Of a DNA stretch of 5,258 bases, positions 5,058-5,258 are shown in pieces. Below the pieces are notes generated by a model that saw only the letters and a program-made list of their open reading frames with translations, was not told where the DNA came from and did no database searches. Position 1 is the first letter of the stretch; the number at the start of each line of letters is the position of its first letter. The translations under genes and the position numbers were made by a program. Source of the stretch: Nanobdellati archaeon (GTDB lineage: Archaea; Aenigmatarchaeota; Aenigmatarchaeia; PWEA01); contig JAKOPB010000034.1 of assembly GCA_022257805.1 (NCBI GenBank), forward strand, positions 1-5,258, given 5' to 3'.

Positions 5058-5258
5058 CTACTCCTCTGGCATCTCCAGTGCCATGACCTCCGAGGCGCCA
5101 TCCTTCATCGATACCCCGTAGACGTAGTCAGCCTTCTGAAGAGTCTGGTCGTTGTGGGTTATAACTATGAACTGCGCGTCACCGGAGTGTTTGTCTATCA
5201 TCCCTGCAACCTTCTTGGAGTTCTTCTGGTCCAGGGCCGCATCTATCTCATCCAGGAT
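5058..5258 (-). CDS. smc: Chromosome segregation ATPase SMC, C-terminal 66 residues (partial)
   Basis: The frame is open from the right edge to a TAG stop. It begins at the Walker B of the C-terminal ABC-type head, ILDEIDAALD, with the catalytic Glu at fragment position 4 and the D-loop directly after (AALDQKNSKKV). The H-loop histidine is in FIVITHNDQT (position 35), and the protein ends YGVSMKDGASEVMALEMPEE, a typical archaeal SMC ending. These residues complete the ATP site that drives head engagement; the coiled coil, hinge and N-terminal head lie outside the window. The partners ScpA and ScpB are encoded downstream on the same strand, separated by the ATPase gene. A RecN or Rad50 assignment is unlikely given the DEIDAALD wording and the adjacent scpAB. 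Confidence 0.93.
   Translation of the reverse strand: MLDEIDAALDQKNSKKVAGMIDKHSGDAQFIVITHNDQTLQKADYVYGVSMKDGASEVMALEMPEE

Overview
The window looks like a euryarchaeal chromosome segment. All real genes lie on the minus strand, so transcription runs from right to left. The evidence for Archaea is the archaeal-style SMC C-terminus, an RqcH/NEMF protein of archaeal length and C-terminal ending, a DUF234-type archaeal ATPase, TATA-like boxes about 23-35 nt before start codons (leaderless or very short-leader transcripts), and heavy use of AGA/AGG and ATA codons. A finer taxonomic placement is not possible from the sequence alone.

Layout in transcription order: the last 66 codons of smc (5058-5258, running off the right edge); a 223-bp gap; a 412-aa AAA+ ATPase with a C-terminal PD-(D/E)XK-like nuclease domain (3596-4834); scpA (2854-3555) overlapping scpB by 8 nt (2331-2861); a 56-aa unrecognised small protein (2116-2286); rqcH (62-2038); and the first 19 codons of a putative membrane protein (1-57, running off the left edge). 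smc, scpA and scpB encode the SMC-kleisin-ScpB condensin used in chromosome compaction and segregation. RqcH is a ribosome quality-control factor that adds tails to stalled nascent chains on large subunits.

The most informative signal is around the ATPase gene, which interrupts the expected smc-scpA adjacency. Just downstream of smc, at 4996-5016, there is an orphan copy of the scpA start region. It matches 3536-3556 at 20 of 21 positions, and the mismatch turns codon 5 into a stop. The ATPase unit therefore sits between two copies of the scpA 5' end, as expected if an element entered at the scpA start codon and left a target (or att-like) duplication that restored scpA. A second direct repeat of 35 bp (29/35 identical) spans the ATPase start/promoter (4826-4860) and the ATPase stop/scpA promoter (3567-3601). 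Together these suggest a small ATPase-nuclease cargo, or the remnant of a larger integrated element, placed inside a condensin operon. This interpretation is inference; the repeats themselves are read directly from the sequence.

The remaining intergenic stretches are short (none exceeds 300 bp without a gene). They hold candidate TATA boxes and T-rich stretches but no recognisable RNA genes, CRISPR arrays or insertion-sequence transposases.
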